Program-made: the position numbers and the translations under genes
The notes under the pieces: model-generated
What the model was told of the DNA's origin: nothing
Seen by the model: the letters and a program-made list of their open reading frames with translations, nothing else
The model's database searches: none
Part shown: positions 48,684 to 58,353 of the stretch, in pieces
Numbering within the stretch: the stretch's first letter is position 1
Layout of the letters: every line of letters begins with the position of its first letter
NCBI RefSeq assembly: GCF_000732195.1
Contig: NZ_JNNU01000004.1
Span: 186,001 to 250,000, forward strand
From: Neorhizobium vignae
Lineage (GTDB): Bacteria > Pseudomonadota > Alphaproteobacteria > Rhizobiales > Rhizobiaceae
Direction: 5' to 3'
DNA length: 64,000 nucleotides

Positions 48684-49361
48684 ATGCGACCGAACCTGAG
48701 GGAAGCCTTGCTCAGAAACGCCGTCACCCTGTTTTCCCGCAGCGGCTACAATGCCGTGTCGCTGCGGGACATCGCCAAGGCGTCCGGAGCCAATGTCGGC
48801 AGCCTGACCTATCATTTCGGCTCGAAGGCGAAATTGCTGCGTGAGGTCTACGAGCGTCACACGGTGCCGATGAACGCCCGCCGGCGCGAACTGCTGGGCG
48901 AGGCCCTGCGGATCAGCGATGCGGATCAGCGGCTGATGGCGATCCTGCGCGCCTATGTCGTGCCGGCCTTTGTCTCCTCCTCGGAAGGCGATGGCGGCGG
49001 TGCCGAATTCACCCGCATGCGGGCAGTCCTGTCGGCAGAGGGAAACCCCGATGCGCAGGCGATCATCGCAGACGCGTTCGACGAGACCAGCCGCGCCTTC
49101 ATCAAGGCTCTCGCCGACTGCGTGCCGGGCGCGCCATTGGGCGGGCTTGTCTGGCGCAGCCAGTTCCTGCTCGGCTCCCTCTATTACGCCCTCATCAATC
49201 CCGACCGCGTCACCCGTCTTTCGGGCGGTACGGTCGACGGAAACGACCGGGAAGCCGCCGTCAACCAGATCGTCGAGGCGAGCTATGCGAGCTTTAGAAG
49301 TCTCGGGGCCGAAGCCGGACAATCCGCGGCGCCCTTGAAATACGCGACGGAGGAAAAATGA
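48684..49361 (+). CDS. TetR/AcrR family transcriptional regulator
   Basis: 225 residues. N-terminal HTH: AVTLFSRSGYNAVSLRDIAK then SGANVGSLTYHFGSKAKLLR, the last being the recognition helix. The C-terminal half is of the TetR_C_39-like group with LGGLVWRSQFLLGSLYYAL. Its stop overlaps the LigI-like gene's ATG by 4 bp, so regulator and enzyme are co-translated and likely control the same pathway. Confidence 0.92.
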   Translation: MRPNLREALLRNAVTLFSRSGYNAVSLRDIAKASGANVGSLTYHFGSKAKLLREVYERHTVPMNARRRELLGEALRISDADQRLMAILRAYVVPAFVSSSEGDGGGAEFTRMRAVLSAEGNPDAQAIIADAFDETSRAFIKALADCVPGAPLGGLVWRSQFLLGSLYYALINPDRVTRLSGGTVDGNDREAAVNQIVEASYASFRSLGAEAGQSAAPLKYATEEK

Positions 49362-50233
49362 GCCGGAATGTGCAGCAGAGCCACCACGGGGCCGACAATA
49401 CCCGGCGCAAGCCGGACTTCACGCTGCTTGACGGCAGCTGTGACGCCCACTGCCATGTGTTCGGCCCCGGCGCCGTTTTTCCCTATGCGCCGAACCGGAG
49501 GTATACGCCGGATGACGCACCGAAAGAGGCGCTGGCACAGCTCCATGACCGGCTTGGCATCGACCGCGCCGTCATCGTCCAGGCGAGCTGCCACGGCACC
49601 GACAACCGCGCCATGCTCGACGCGATCGCGGGGCGGCCTGATCGTTACCGCGGCGTGGCGATCGTCGACGACAGTTTTGACGACCGCGCCTACCAGACGC
49701 TCGACGATGGCGGCGTGCGGGGCGTGCGGTTCAATTTCGTCCGACACCTCGGCGGTGCGCCGGACCTGGAGGTCTTCAACCGGGCGATCGACCGTATCAA
49801 GGGCCGCGGCTGGCATGTGGTGCTGCATCTCGACGCCACCGACATCGTGCCGCTTTCCGACATGATCGCCCGACTACCGGTGCCCTTCGTCATCGACCAT
49901 ATGGGGCGCATCGACACCAGCCTCGGGACCGACCAGCCGGCGTTTCGGACGCTGCTGGAACTGGTGCGGCGGGAAAACTGCTGGATCAAGGTCTGCGGGT
50001 CGGAGCGGATCTCCCGGTTCCCGTTCGATACCGCGGTGCCTTTCGCCAGGGCGCTGCTGGCGGCAAGCCCCGACCGGAGCCTCTGGGGCACGGATTTTCC
50101 GCATCCGAACCTCAAGGAGCCGGTCGACGAGGCCGACCTCGTCGATCTCGTGCCGAGGTTCGCGCTGACGGAAGAGGATCGGCGACGGCTGCTCGTCGAC
50201 AATCCCGCACGTTTATACGGTTTTGCCGCCTGA
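49358..50233 (+). CDS. Amidohydrolase, LigI-like (2-pyrone-4,6-dicarboxylate lactonase)
   Basis: 291 residues. CDAHCHVFGPG with His31/His33 is the metal or catalytic His pair of the amidohydrolase_2 family; FVIDHMGR near 175 and WGTDFPHPN near 245 (Asp) complete the pocket. The N-terminal GSCDAHCHVFGP is the LigI signature. LigI opens 2-pyrone-4,6-dicarboxylate to 4-oxalomesaconate in protocatechuate 4,5-cleavage. Related lactonases in phthalate or sulfo-aromatic pathways are possible. Confidence 0.85.
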   Translation: MSRNVQQSHHGADNTRRKPDFTLLDGSCDAHCHVFGPGAVFPYAPNRRYTPDDAPKEALAQLHDRLGIDRAVIVQASCHGTDNRAMLDAIAGRPDRYRGVAIVDDSFDDRAYQTLDDGGVRGVRFNFVRHLGGAPDLEVFNRAIDRIKGRGWHVVLHLDATDIVPLSDMIARLPVPFVIDHMGRIDTSLGTDQPAFRTLLELVRRENCWIKVCGSERISRFPFDTAVPFARALLAASPDRSLWGTDFPHPNLKEPVDEADLVDLVPRFALTEEDRRRLLVDNPARLYGFAA

Positions 50234-50258
50234 GCGGCCTTTGGAGGAGGAGGAGAGA

Positions 50259-51272
50259 ATGGATTACAAAATTACGGGGAGATCGGCGGGCCGATTCCGA
50301 CAGCCGACGCGATGGATGAGATCACTGGCCGTCGCCCTGACGCTGATGCTGCCGACCGGCGCCTTGGCGCAGGATGCCTATCCGTCGAGAGACATCACCC
50401 TGGTTCTGCCCTTCGGCCCCGGTGGGATTGCCGACATTACGGCACGCCTGGTTGCCGAATCGCTCGGCAAGAAGCTCGGCAAACAGATCGTCATCATGAA
50501 CCAGCCGGGTGCCGGCGGTTCCGTCGCGGCACGGGCGGCGTTGAACGCTCCGGCAGACGGCTACACGCTCGCCCTGCTTTCGAACGGCACCGCGATCAGC
50601 GTTCCGCTCTTCAAGAACCTGCAATTCGATCCGGTCGCCGATTTCGTGCCGGTATCGAGCCTTGCCTATTTCGATTTCGTGTTCGTCACCAAGGCGGATG
50701 GCAAGTTCAAGACCCTGAAGGATGTGCTGGAAGCCGCGAAGGCCAAGCCGGGCGCGCTCAATGTCGGGACGATCAATGTCGGCAGCAGCCAGAATCTTGC
50801 GGCTGAACTTTTCAAGTCGACATCCGGGATCGATTTCACGATCGTCCCCTACAAGGCCACGCCCGATCTTCAGGTCGCCCTGCTCGGTGGTGAACTCGAC
50901 GTGATCGTCGACAGCCAGACGGCGCTGAAGGCGGCCCTGCAGCAGAACCAGGCGACCGCCATCGCCTCATCTGGCCCGGCGCGCTCCAGCCTCTCGCCGA
51001 ACGTCCCGACCGCTGCTGAAGAAGGCGTCGAGGGCTTCGACGTGACCTCCTGGAACGCCATCTTCGCACCGAAGGGCACGCCACCGGAAGCGGTGAAGAA
51101 GCTGAACGCCGCGCTGGTCGAAGTCCTGGCCGACCCTGCCCTCAAGAAGCGGTTCGCGGATTTGGGCGTCGAAGCCCGATCCAGTACACCGGAGGAGATC
51201 GGCGGCCGCCTGAAGGCCGACATCCAGAAATGGTCGGACGTGATCCAGAAGGCGGGTATCCCGAAACAATGA
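50259..51272 (+). CDS. Tripartite tricarboxylate transporter substrate-binding protein (TctC/Bug family)
   Basis: 337 residues from ATG 50259, with AGGAGGAGGAG upstream. N-terminal signal to about residue 38 (ALTLMLPTGALAQ). Bug signature: YPSRDITLVLPFGPGGIADI, then NQPGAGGSVAARAALNAPADG. These periplasmic proteins bind carboxylates or aromatic acids for TctAB or regulatory use. No TctA/TctB is in the window. Following the lactonase by 25 bp, it probably binds an aromatic acid feeding this pathway. Confidence 0.92.
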   Translation: MDYKITGRSAGRFRQPTRWMRSLAVALTLMLPTGALAQDAYPSRDITLVLPFGPGGIADITARLVAESLGKKLGKQIVIMNQPGAGGSVAARAALNAPADGYTLALLSNGTAISVPLFKNLQFDPVADFVPVSSLAYFDFVFVTKADGKFKTLKDVLEAAKAKPGALNVGTINVGSSQNLAAELFKSTSGIDFTIVPYKATPDLQVALLGGELDVIVDSQTALKAALQQNQATAIASSGPARSSLSPNVPTAAEEGVEGFDVTSWNAIFAPKGTPPEAVKKLNAALVEVLADPALKKRFADLGVEARSSTPEEIGGRLKADIQKWSDVIQKAGIPKQ

Positions 51273-51303
51273 CGCTCGACTTGGTCCCGGAGCCCATCCG
51301 GGA

Positions 51304-52110
51304 CTAATCCCCGCCTGCCTTGGGGGCCACCCAGGGCATCGGACGACGATTGAGGAAGGCCTCGATGCCGGCGCGGCCCTCGGTGCTTTCCCAACGGTCG
51401 GCGAGCAAGCCGGTGCTGTAGCCGACCGGATCTTCGATCGTCCGGCGGGCGAGATTTTGCACAAGGCTCTTGGCGCTGGCGACAGCGCCGGGAGCGCAAT
51501 CGAGGAAAGCCGAGACCTCCTCTTCCACCGCAGCATCGAGTCGGTCGGCGGTGCGAACGGCGGAAACGAGACCGATCTCGCGGGCCGTGACCGCATCGAA
51601 GCGGCGGGCGTTGAGGAACAGCCGACGGGCATGGCCCTCACCGATCCGGCGCACGACATAGGGTCCGATGGTGGCGGGGATCAGGCCGAGCCGCGTTTCA
51701 GTGAGCGCAAACCAGGCGCTTTCAACCGCAATCACGATATCGCAGACGGCCATCAGGCCGATGCCGCCGCCGAAGGCATTGCCCTGCACCCGGCCGATCA
51801 GCGGTTTCGGCAGGTCGTCGAGCGCCTTCAGCATCAGCGCGAGTTCGGTGGCGCCCTCGATCTTGCCGGCACGGTCCCTTGCCGCCTGGTCGCGCATCCA
51901 TTGCAGGTCGCCCCCGGCACAGAAGGTCGGGCCGGCGGATGCGAAAACCACGACGCGCACCGCCTCGTCGGCCGCGAGCTTGCCGGCCGCGTCCGCCAGA
52001 TCGGCAATCATCCGCGCATTCATGGCGTTGAGCTTTTCGGGCCGGGCGAGCGTCAGGGTCACGACGCCGCGGTCATCCCGTTCCAGTGTCAGCGTGTCAT
52101 AAGCGCCCAT
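51304..52110 (-). CDS. liuC: Enoyl-CoA hydratase, probable 3-methylglutaconyl-CoA hydratase
   Basis: 268 residues, crotonase fold. Oxyanion hole segments ASAGPTFCAGGDLQWM (near 68) and GNAFGGGIGLMAVCDI (near 110), with catalytic Glu in FALTETRLGLIPATIG near 138. Last gene of the leucine-degradation operon, so it should hydrate 3-methylglutaconyl-CoA to HMG-CoA. Its ATG shares its A with the liuE TGA. Confidence 0.9.
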   Translation of the reverse strand: MGAYDTLTLERDDRGVVTLTLARPEKLNAMNARMIADLADAAGKLAADEAVRVVVFASAGPTFCAGGDLQWMRDQAARDRAGKIEGATELALMLKALDDLPKPLIGRVQGNAFGGGIGLMAVCDIVIAVESAWFALTETRLGLIPATIGPYVVRRIGEGHARRLFLNARRFDAVTAREIGLVSAVRTADRLDAAVEEEVSAFLDCAPGAVASAKSLVQNLARRTIEDPVGYSTGLLADRWESTEGRAGIEAFLNRRPMPWVAPKAGGD

Positions 52111-52967
52111 CAGCGCGCTCCTCTCAGGCTGCGGGCAAAATCTTCCGCTTCGGCAAGCCGGTCGCGGTCAATACGGGTCTCGAAACCCAGCGCATGCAGA
52201 TGAGCGACCGTCTTGCCGGTCGCGACATTGCCCTCTGCTCCCGGGGCATAGGGGCAGCCACCAAGCCCGCCCGCCGCGGCATCGAAAACGCGCAGACCTT
52301 TTTCGAGCGAGACGGTGATGTTGTCGAGCGCCCGGCCGTTCGTGTCGTGAAAATGCCCGGCGAGATGTGCCGCCGGCAAGTACTTCAGCACCGCATCGAG
52401 CATGGCGGCGACCCGATCCGGGGTGCCGGTGCCGATCGTGTCGGCCAACGCCACCTCGCCGCAACCGAGCGCATGAAGCTCCGTTGCCACCCGCGCCACC
52501 TGCGCCGGTGGCGTCGGACCATCAAAGGGACAATCGACGGTGCAGGAGACATAGGCGCGGACGGGGATGCCGTCGCGGCGGGCGCTGTCGATCAGCGGCG
52601 CAAAACGCTGAAAGCTCTCCGCGATGCTGCAATTGATGTTGCGGTGGCTGAAGCCTTCCGACGCCGAGGCAAAGACGGCGACTTCATCCGCCTTGGCCGA
52701 GACGGCCCCCGCATATCCCCGCGCGTTCGGTGTCAGCACTGTGTACAGGGTGCCCGGACGACGGGTAATGCCGGCCATGACATCTGCAGCGTCGGCCATC
52801 TGCGGTACCCAGTCGGCACGCACGAAGCTCGTCACCTCGATCTTTTCGAAACCGCAGGCGGAGAGCAGGTCGACGAGGCGGATCTTGTCGGCCGTCGAAA
52901 TGAGCCGTTTCTCGTTCTGCAGGCCGTCGCGCGGCCCCATCTCGTGGATGCGGACGAACTCAGCCAT
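52110..52967 (-). CDS. liuE: Hydroxymethylglutaryl-CoA lyase
   Basis: 285 residues from ATG 52967. The N-terminal EMGPRDGLQNEKR holds the metal and Arg, HFHDTNGRALDNI gives two His ligands, and the active Cys is in GLGGCPYAPGAEGN near 255. It splits HMG-CoA into acetyl-CoA and acetoacetate. It overlaps liuD by 8 bp and couples to liuC. Confidence 0.96.
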   Translation of the reverse strand: MAEFVRIHEMGPRDGLQNEKRLISTADKIRLVDLLSACGFEKIEVTSFVRADWVPQMADAADVMAGITRRPGTLYTVLTPNARGYAGAVSAKADEVAVFASASEGFSHRNINCSIAESFQRFAPLIDSARRDGIPVRAYVSCTVDCPFDGPTPPAQVARVATELHALGCGEVALADTIGTGTPDRVAAMLDAVLKYLPAAHLAGHFHDTNGRALDNITVSLEKGLRVFDAAAGGLGGCPYAPGAEGNVATGKTVAHLHALGFETRIDRDRLAEAEDFARSLRGAR

Positions 52968-54975
52968 CTTCCGGCTCCACATCCTCGGGTTCCCCCTCTT
53001 CCGGCTCGAGGGTCAGCAGTAGGGCGCCTTCGATCACCTGTTCGCCCTGCGACACGAAGACATCGGCAAGCGTCCCATCGCGCGGGGCGGCAAGCGTTAG
53101 TTCCATCTTCATGGCTTCCATGACGACAAGGGCCTCACCCTTTGTGACAAAGGCTCCCGGCGTGGCACGAAGGAGTTTGACGAGGCCCGGCATGGGCGCG
53201 ACGATGCGATCGCTGCTGGCAGCAATCTCATCTTCACCGGCGAGAGGGTCGATGAGGCCGAAGTGCCAGTGCTCGCCATCGCCGAAGATCGTCACGTCGC
53301 GTTCGCCGGAGACCAGATGGACGCGATGTTTCCGGCCGGCCGCCTCCAGAAGACAAGCCTCGGCGCCCAAGCGAGAGAGGCGGAAATCGACCGGCTTGCC
53401 GTCGACCGTGGCCGCATAGACGCCCTCTCCGATCGATCTGAACGAGACCGGCACGTGCTGACCACGGTAGTCCAACTCGACGAAATCAGAGGCTTCGGCC
53501 CATAACCGGAATCCGGATAAACGGTCCCAGGGATCACTTCCGTTCTTCGGCTCCAGGGCGCCGGAAAGCTTCAAGGCGGCCAAGGCCAGGGCTTCGCGAG
53601 ACGGGACCTGACCGATCGTCAATTCCGCCAGATGCCTGTCGATCAGGCCGGTATCGGGCAAACCCTCGACGAAATCCGGCTGGATCGTTAGCCGGCGAAG
53701 AAATGCGGCGTTGGTGGTGACTCCGGTGGTACGAACTTCGGCAAGGGCAGCCGAGAGCAGCGAGAGCGCGGTCTGGCGGTCCGGGCCTCGAGTGACGATT
53801 TTCGCGATCATCGGATCGTAGAAGGGCGAAATGCGGTCGCCGGCGCGTACGCCGCTGTCAATGCGCGCCCGGTCTTCCGGCAGATCGAGATGGGCGAGCC
53901 TGCCGGTGGCAGGCAGAAAACCCCGCTCGGCATCTTCCGCATAAAGCCGCGCCTCGAAGGCCCAGCCGCTGATGAAAAGCTCATCCTGCAGCCGCGGAAG
54001 AGGCTCGCCGGACGCGACGCGAAGCTGCCATTCGACGAGATCGACGCCGGTGATCGCCTCGGTCACCGGGTGTTCCACCTGCAGGCGGGTATTCATCTCC
54101 ATGAACCAGAAACGGTCTGCCTTCAGCCCGTCGGAGGCATCGGCGATGAACTCGATCGTGCCGGCACCGGAATAGGAAATCGCCATCGCCGCCTTGACGG
54201 CCGCCTCGCCCATGGCAAGGCGCATGTCTTCCGGCATGCCGGGGGCCGGTGCTTCCTCGATGACCTTCTGGTGGCGGCGCTGCAGCGAGCAGTCTCGTTC
54301 GAAGAGGTGCACGACATTGCCGTGGTCGTCGCCAAACACCTGGATCTCGATATGGCGTGGATGGGCGATGTATTTCTCGATCAGGCAGGCGGGATCGCCG
54401 AAGGCGGCCGAAGCTTCGCGCTGCGCCGAGGCGAGTGCTTCCGCGAAGTCCGCTGCGCTTTCGACCCGCCGCATGCCCTTGCCGCCGCCGCCAGCGCGCG
54501 CCTTGATCAATACCGGGAAGCCGATCCGCTCGGCCTCGCCCAGGAGAAAATCCGGATCCTGCTCGGCGCCGTGATAACCCGGGACGACAGGCACGCCGGC
54601 CTTTTCCATCAGCGCCTTGGCGGCGTCCTTGAGGCCCATGGCGCGGATTGCATCGGACGATGGACCTATGAACCGGACGCCGGCGGATGTTACCGCGTCG
54701 GCGAAATCCGGGTTCTCCGAGAGGAAGCCATAGCCGGGATGAATGGCGTCGGCACCTGTCCGCAGTGCCGCATCGATGATCGCGTCGCCGCGCAGGTAAC
54801 TTTCGGCGGCAGGAGACGGGCCGATATGGACCGCCTCGCCGGCAAGCGACACGTGCAGCGCATCCCGATCGGCGTCGGAATAGACGGCGACGGTCGCGAC
54901 GCCCAGACGGTGGCAGGTCCGGATGATGCGGCAGGCGATCTCGCCGCGATTGGCTATGAGGACTTTGCGGATCAT
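52960..54975 (-). CDS. liuD: Methylcrotonoyl-CoA carboxylase biotin subunit (alpha)
   Basis: 671 residues. Biotin carboxylase domain (KVLIANRGEIACRIIRTCHR, ARAGGGGKGMRRV ATP loop, EMNTRLQVEHPVTE) then, after a linker of about 130 residues, the biotinyl domain with the attachment Lys in VVMEAMKMELTL near 633. It carboxylates biotin for LiuB. Length and operon favour methylcrotonoyl-CoA over acetyl/propionyl-CoA carboxylase. The last 10 residues are acidic Glu-Pro repeats. Confidence 0.94.
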   Translation of the reverse strand: MIRKVLIANRGEIACRIIRTCHRLGVATVAVYSDADRDALHVSLAGEAVHIGPSPAAESYLRGDAIIDAALRTGADAIHPGYGFLSENPDFADAVTSAGVRFIGPSSDAIRAMGLKDAAKALMEKAGVPVVPGYHGAEQDPDFLLGEAERIGFPVLIKARAGGGGKGMRRVESAADFAEALASAQREASAAFGDPACLIEKYIAHPRHIEIQVFGDDHGNVVHLFERDCSLQRRHQKVIEEAPAPGMPEDMRLAMGEAAVKAAMAISYSGAGTIEFIADASDGLKADRFWFMEMNTRLQVEHPVTEAITGVDLVEWQLRVASGEPLPRLQDELFISGWAFEARLYAEDAERGFLPATGRLAHLDLPEDRARIDSGVRAGDRISPFYDPMIAKIVTRGPDRQTALSLLSAALAEVRTTGVTTNAAFLRRLTIQPDFVEGLPDTGLIDRHLAELTIGQVPSREALALAALKLSGALEPKNGSDPWDRLSGFRLWAEASDFVELDYRGQHVPVSFRSIGEGVYAATVDGKPVDFRLSRLGAEACLLEAAGRKHRVHLVSGERDVTIFGDGEHWHFGLIDPLAGEDEIAASSDRIVAPMPGLVKLLRATPGAFVTKGEALVVMEAMKMELTLAAPRDGTLADVFVSQGEQVIEGALLLTLEPEEGEPEDVEPEDG

Positions 54976-54985
54976 GATGCGGCCC

Positions 54986-56593
54986 TCACATTCGGAACAC
55001 GCCGAAGCGTGTATCCTCGATCGGAGCATTCAGCGCGGCGGAGAGGCTCAGGCCCAGGACCTGCCGTGTCCTGGCGGGGTGGATGATGCCGTCGTCCCAG
55101 AGACGGGCGGAGGCATAAAGCGGATGGCTCTGCTCCTCGAACTGGTCGAGCACCGGCTGTTTGAAGGCCGCTTCCTCGTCCGCGCCCCACGTCTTGCCGC
55201 CGCGTTCGATCGCCTCGCGGCGGACGGTGGCGAGCACGCCGGCCGCCTGCGGGCCGCCCATTACCGAGATGCGGCTGTTCGGCCAGGTCCACAGGAAACG
55301 CGGGGAATAGGCCCGGCCGGCCATGCCGTAATTGCCGGCGCCGAAGGAGCCGCCGACCAATATCGTGACCTTGGGCACGGACGTGGTCGCTACCGCCGTC
55401 ACCAGCTTGGCGCCGTGCTTGGCGATGCCTTCCGCCTCATATTTGCGGCCGACCATGAAGCCGCTGATGTTCTGCAGGAAGACAAGCGGGATTTTCCGCT
55501 GCGAGCAGAGTTCGATGAAATGCGCGCCCTTCTGGGCGCTTTCGGAAAACAGCACGCCGTTGTTGGCGATGATGCCGACGGGGATGCCGAAGACATGCGC
55601 GAAACCGCAGACCAGCGTCATGCCGAACCGTGCCTTGAACTCCTCGAAACGCGAGCCGTCGACCACCCGGGCGATCACCTCGCGGATGTCGTAGGGGGTG
55701 CTTAGCGACGACGGGACGATCGCGGCGATTTCCTCCGGGTCGTAAAGCGGCTCCTCGGGGGTCGCCAGCACCACGGTATCCGGCTTGCGGGTGTTCAAGC
55801 CGGCGACGGCGCGGCGGGCGAGCGCCAGGGCGTGGGCGTCGTCGCGGGCGAGATGATCGGCGACGCCGGAAAGCCTTGTATGGACGTCGCCGCCGCCGAG
55901 ATCTTCGGCCGAGACTTCCTCGCCCGTCGCGGCCTTCACCAGCGGCGGGCCGGCGAGGAAGATCGTTCCCTGGTCCTTGACGATGATCGCCTCGTCGGAC
56001 ATCGCCGGCACATAGGCGCCGCCGGCGGTGCAGGAACCCATGACGGCCGCGATCTGGGCGATGCCTTTAGCGGACATGCGGGCCTGATTGAAGAAGATGC
56101 GGCCGAAATGGTCGCGGTCGGGAAACACCTCGTCCTGGTTCGGCAGGTTGGCGCCGCCGGAATCGACCAGATAGACGCACGGGAGCCGGTTCTCCTCGGC
56201 GATTTCCTGGGCGCGGAGGTGTTTCTTGACGGTCATCGGGTAATAGGTGCCGCCCTTCACGGTGGCGTCATTGGCGACGATCATCACCTCGCGGCCTTCG
56301 ACCCGGCCGATGCCGGTGACGATGCCGGCCGAGGGGCTCGCACCGCCGTAAAGCCCGTGGGCGGCGGTCATGCCGACCTCGAGAAAGGCAGAGCCGTGAT
56401 CGAGCAGCCGGGCGATACGTTCGCGGGGAAGCAATTTTCCGCGGCTCGCATGCCGCGCCCGCGCTTCCTCGCCGCCACCAGCTTGGGCGAGCGCCACAGC
56501 CCCCTCGACCTCGGCAAGCTTTGCCTGCATCGCGGCGCGGTTCGCTTCGGCGGCTTCGCTCCTCAGATTGACCGCAGACCGGATGACAGCCAT
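54986..56593 (-). CDS. liuB: Methylcrotonoyl-CoA carboxylase carboxyltransferase subunit (beta)
   Basis: 535 residues from ATG 56593, whose A is shared with the liuA TGA. Carboxyltransferase pattern: [60 protein letters not shown] and [20 protein letters not shown]. It moves CO2 from biotin to 3-methylcrotonyl-CoA. Ends 10 bp before liuD. Confidence 0.96.
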   Translation of the reverse strand: MAVIRSAVNLRSEAAEANRAAMQAKLAEVEGAVALAQAGGGEEARARHASRGKLLPRERIARLLDHGSAFLEVGMTAAHGLYGGASPSAGIVTGIGRVEGREVMIVANDATVKGGTYYPMTVKKHLRAQEIAEENRLPCVYLVDSGGANLPNQDEVFPDRDHFGRIFFNQARMSAKGIAQIAAVMGSCTAGGAYVPAMSDEAIIVKDQGTIFLAGPPLVKAATGEEVSAEDLGGGDVHTRLSGVADHLARDDAHALALARRAVAGLNTRKPDTVVLATPEEPLYDPEEIAAIVPSSLSTPYDIREVIARVVDGSRFEEFKARFGMTLVCGFAHVFGIPVGIIANNGVLFSESAQKGAHFIELCSQRKIPLVFLQNISGFMVGRKYEAEGIAKHGAKLVTAVATTSVPKVTILVGGSFGAGNYGMAGRAYSPRFLWTWPNSRISVMGGPQAAGVLATVRREAIERGGKTWGADEEAAFKQPVLDQFEEQSHPLYASARLWDDGIIHPARTRQVLGLSLSAALNAPIEDTRFGVFRM

Positions 56594-57756
56594 CAGGCGG
56601 TTTCCTTGAAGAGTTCGCGGCCGATCAGCATGCGGCGGATTTCCGACGTGCCGGCGCCGATCTCCATCAGCTTGGCGTCGCGCAGCAGCCGACCGGTCGG
56701 AAAGTCGTTGATATAACCATTGCCGCCGAGGATCTGGATTGCCTGCAGTGCCTGCTGGGTCGCCTGTTCGGAGGCATAGAGGCAGCAGGCGGCGGCATCC
56801 TGGCGCGTTACGGCGCCACGATCGCAGGCGGCGGCCACCGCATAGACATAGGCACGGGCGGAGTTCATCGCCGTGTACATGTCGGCGACCTTGGCCTGGA
56901 TCAGCTGGAATTCGCCGATCGACTGGCCGAACTGCTTTCGCTCGTGGACATAGGGCATGACCACGTCGAGGCAGGCATGCATGATGCCGATGCCGATGGC
57001 CGAAAGCACGACGCGCTCGTAGTCGAGGCCGGACATCAGGACGCGGACGCCGCCGCCCTCGGCTCCCATGACGTTTTCGGCCGGCACTTCGCAATCCTCG
57101 AACACCAGTTCGCAGGTGTTGGAGCCGCGCATGCCGAGCTTGTCGAGCTTCTGGGCGGTCGCAAAACCCTTGAAACCCTTTTCGACGAGGAAGGCAGTGA
57201 TGCCCTTCGAGGCCGCCGACGGATCGGTCTTGGCGTAGACGACCAGCACATCGGCATCCGGGCCGTTGGTGATCCACATTTTGTTGCCGTTCAGGACATA
57301 GCGATCGCCGCGCTTTTCGGCGCGGAGCTTCATCGATACGACATCGGAGCCGGCGCCGGGCTCGGACATGGCGAGGGCGCCGACATGCTCTCCCGAGCAG
57401 AGTTTCGGCAGGTAGCGCGCCTTCTGATCGGCATTGCCGTTGCGGTTGATCTGGTTGACGCAGAGGTTGGAATGGGCGCCGTAGCTGAGGGACGTGGAGG
57501 CTGAGGCGCGGGCCAGTTCCTCGACGGCGACCACGTGGGCGAGATAACCGAGGCCGGAGCCGCCGAAATCCGGGTCGGCGGTAATGCCGAGCAGGCCGAG
57601 CGCACCCAGTTCCGGCCAGAGATCGCGGGCAAATTCGTTGCTGCGGTCGATTTCGTCGGCGCGAGGCTTGAGTTTTTCCTGCGCGAAACGGTGGACCGTC
57701 TCACGAACAGCGTCGACCTCCTCGCCGAGCGCAAAATTCATGCTTGCGTGGAACAC
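56593..57756 (-). CDS. liuA: Isovaleryl-CoA dehydrogenase
   Basis: 387 residues from GTG 57756, chosen because GGGAGG lies 7 nt upstream; ATG 57741 has none. Acyl-CoA dehydrogenase fold: [20 protein letters not shown] near 130, and the segment [16 protein letters not shown] near 250, where the isovaleryl enzyme keeps its catalytic Glu (in LDxER rather than near residue 376). Oxidises isovaleryl-CoA to 3-methylcrotonyl-CoA with FAD and passes electrons to ETF. First gene of the operon. Confidence 0.95.
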   Translation of the reverse strand: MFHASMNFALGEEVDAVRETVHRFAQEKLKPRADEIDRSNEFARDLWPELGALGLLGITADPDFGGSGLGYLAHVVAVEELARASASTSLSYGAHSNLCVNQINRNGNADQKARYLPKLCSGEHVGALAMSEPGAGSDVVSMKLRAEKRGDRYVLNGNKMWITNGPDADVLVVYAKTDPSAASKGITAFLVEKGFKGFATAQKLDKLGMRGSNTCELVFEDCEVPAENVMGAEGGGVRVLMSGLDYERVVLSAIGIGIMHACLDVVMPYVHERKQFGQSIGEFQLIQAKVADMYTAMNSARAYVYAVAAACDRGAVTRQDAAACCLYASEQATQQALQAIQILGGNGYINDFPTGRLLRDAKLMEIGAGTSEIRRMLIGRELFKETA

Positions 57757-57898
57757 CCTGCATCCTCCCGGTGTACCAAGTTTAGTATGTCAGAAAGTAG
57801 TGGGGCAGCAGCGGCAGGTCGTCAATGCCTGGTCGGCGCTCCGGCGCGACATCGCAAGATACGGTCTTCCCGTTCGCCGCGTTTGAACGAAGATTGCC

Positions 57899-58261
57899 CT
57901 ATTCGGGTAGATGATAGGGGTGAATGCCGGGAGCCCATGCATTGTTCGGCATGCGCGTGCCCGTAAAGGTCACGCCGCTCGGCGTCTTGCAGCGATAGAT
58001 CCGGGTCGGCATCACGTCGCCATAGAGGATGTCGAAACTGCCGCGGCTGCGGTAGACGTTCTCGATATCGCTGGTGCATTCATAGGCCTGTTTCTTCGCG
58101 TGTTCTTCCTCGGGCACGACGCCTGGCAGGTTGCGGAAATAGGTCTGCACATCCTTGGGGAAGGCCTTGGGCTCGGCCGCGAATACCTCAGCCGGAACCA
58201 GCGCGGCGACAAGCAGCGCCACGAGCATCACGGCCGGCAGTATCCATGCACCTTTGAGCAT
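57899..58261 (-). CDS. Small secreted protein of unknown function
   Basis: 120 residues from ATG 58261 (GAGGAG 8 nt upstream). Signal peptide with LPAVMLVALLVAALVPAEVFA. The mature part, about 90 residues, has two Cys (YECTSD, YRCKTP) and the segment DILYGDVMPTRIYRC, then VTFTGTRMPNNAWAPGIHPY. Likely a small periplasmic beta protein with one disulfide. Family not recognised; it is not part of the liu operon. Confidence 0.7.
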   Translation of the reverse strand: MLKGAWILPAVMLVALLVAALVPAEVFAAEPKAFPKDVQTYFRNLPGVVPEEEHAKKQAYECTSDIENVYRSRGSFDILYGDVMPTRIYRCKTPSGVTFTGTRMPNNAWAPGIHPYHLPE

Positions 58262-58353
58262 CAATCTACTCCTCATCCACGAACGCTGCGGACGAATCAG
58301 AGATATGGACGGCAGGATGTCCAATCCATGGGCCATAGACCACGTTTGCGTGA

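Noticed and set aside
53890-55086. Long plus-strand frame opposite liuD.
   Set aside because: Complementary to the carboxylase gene; no family pattern.
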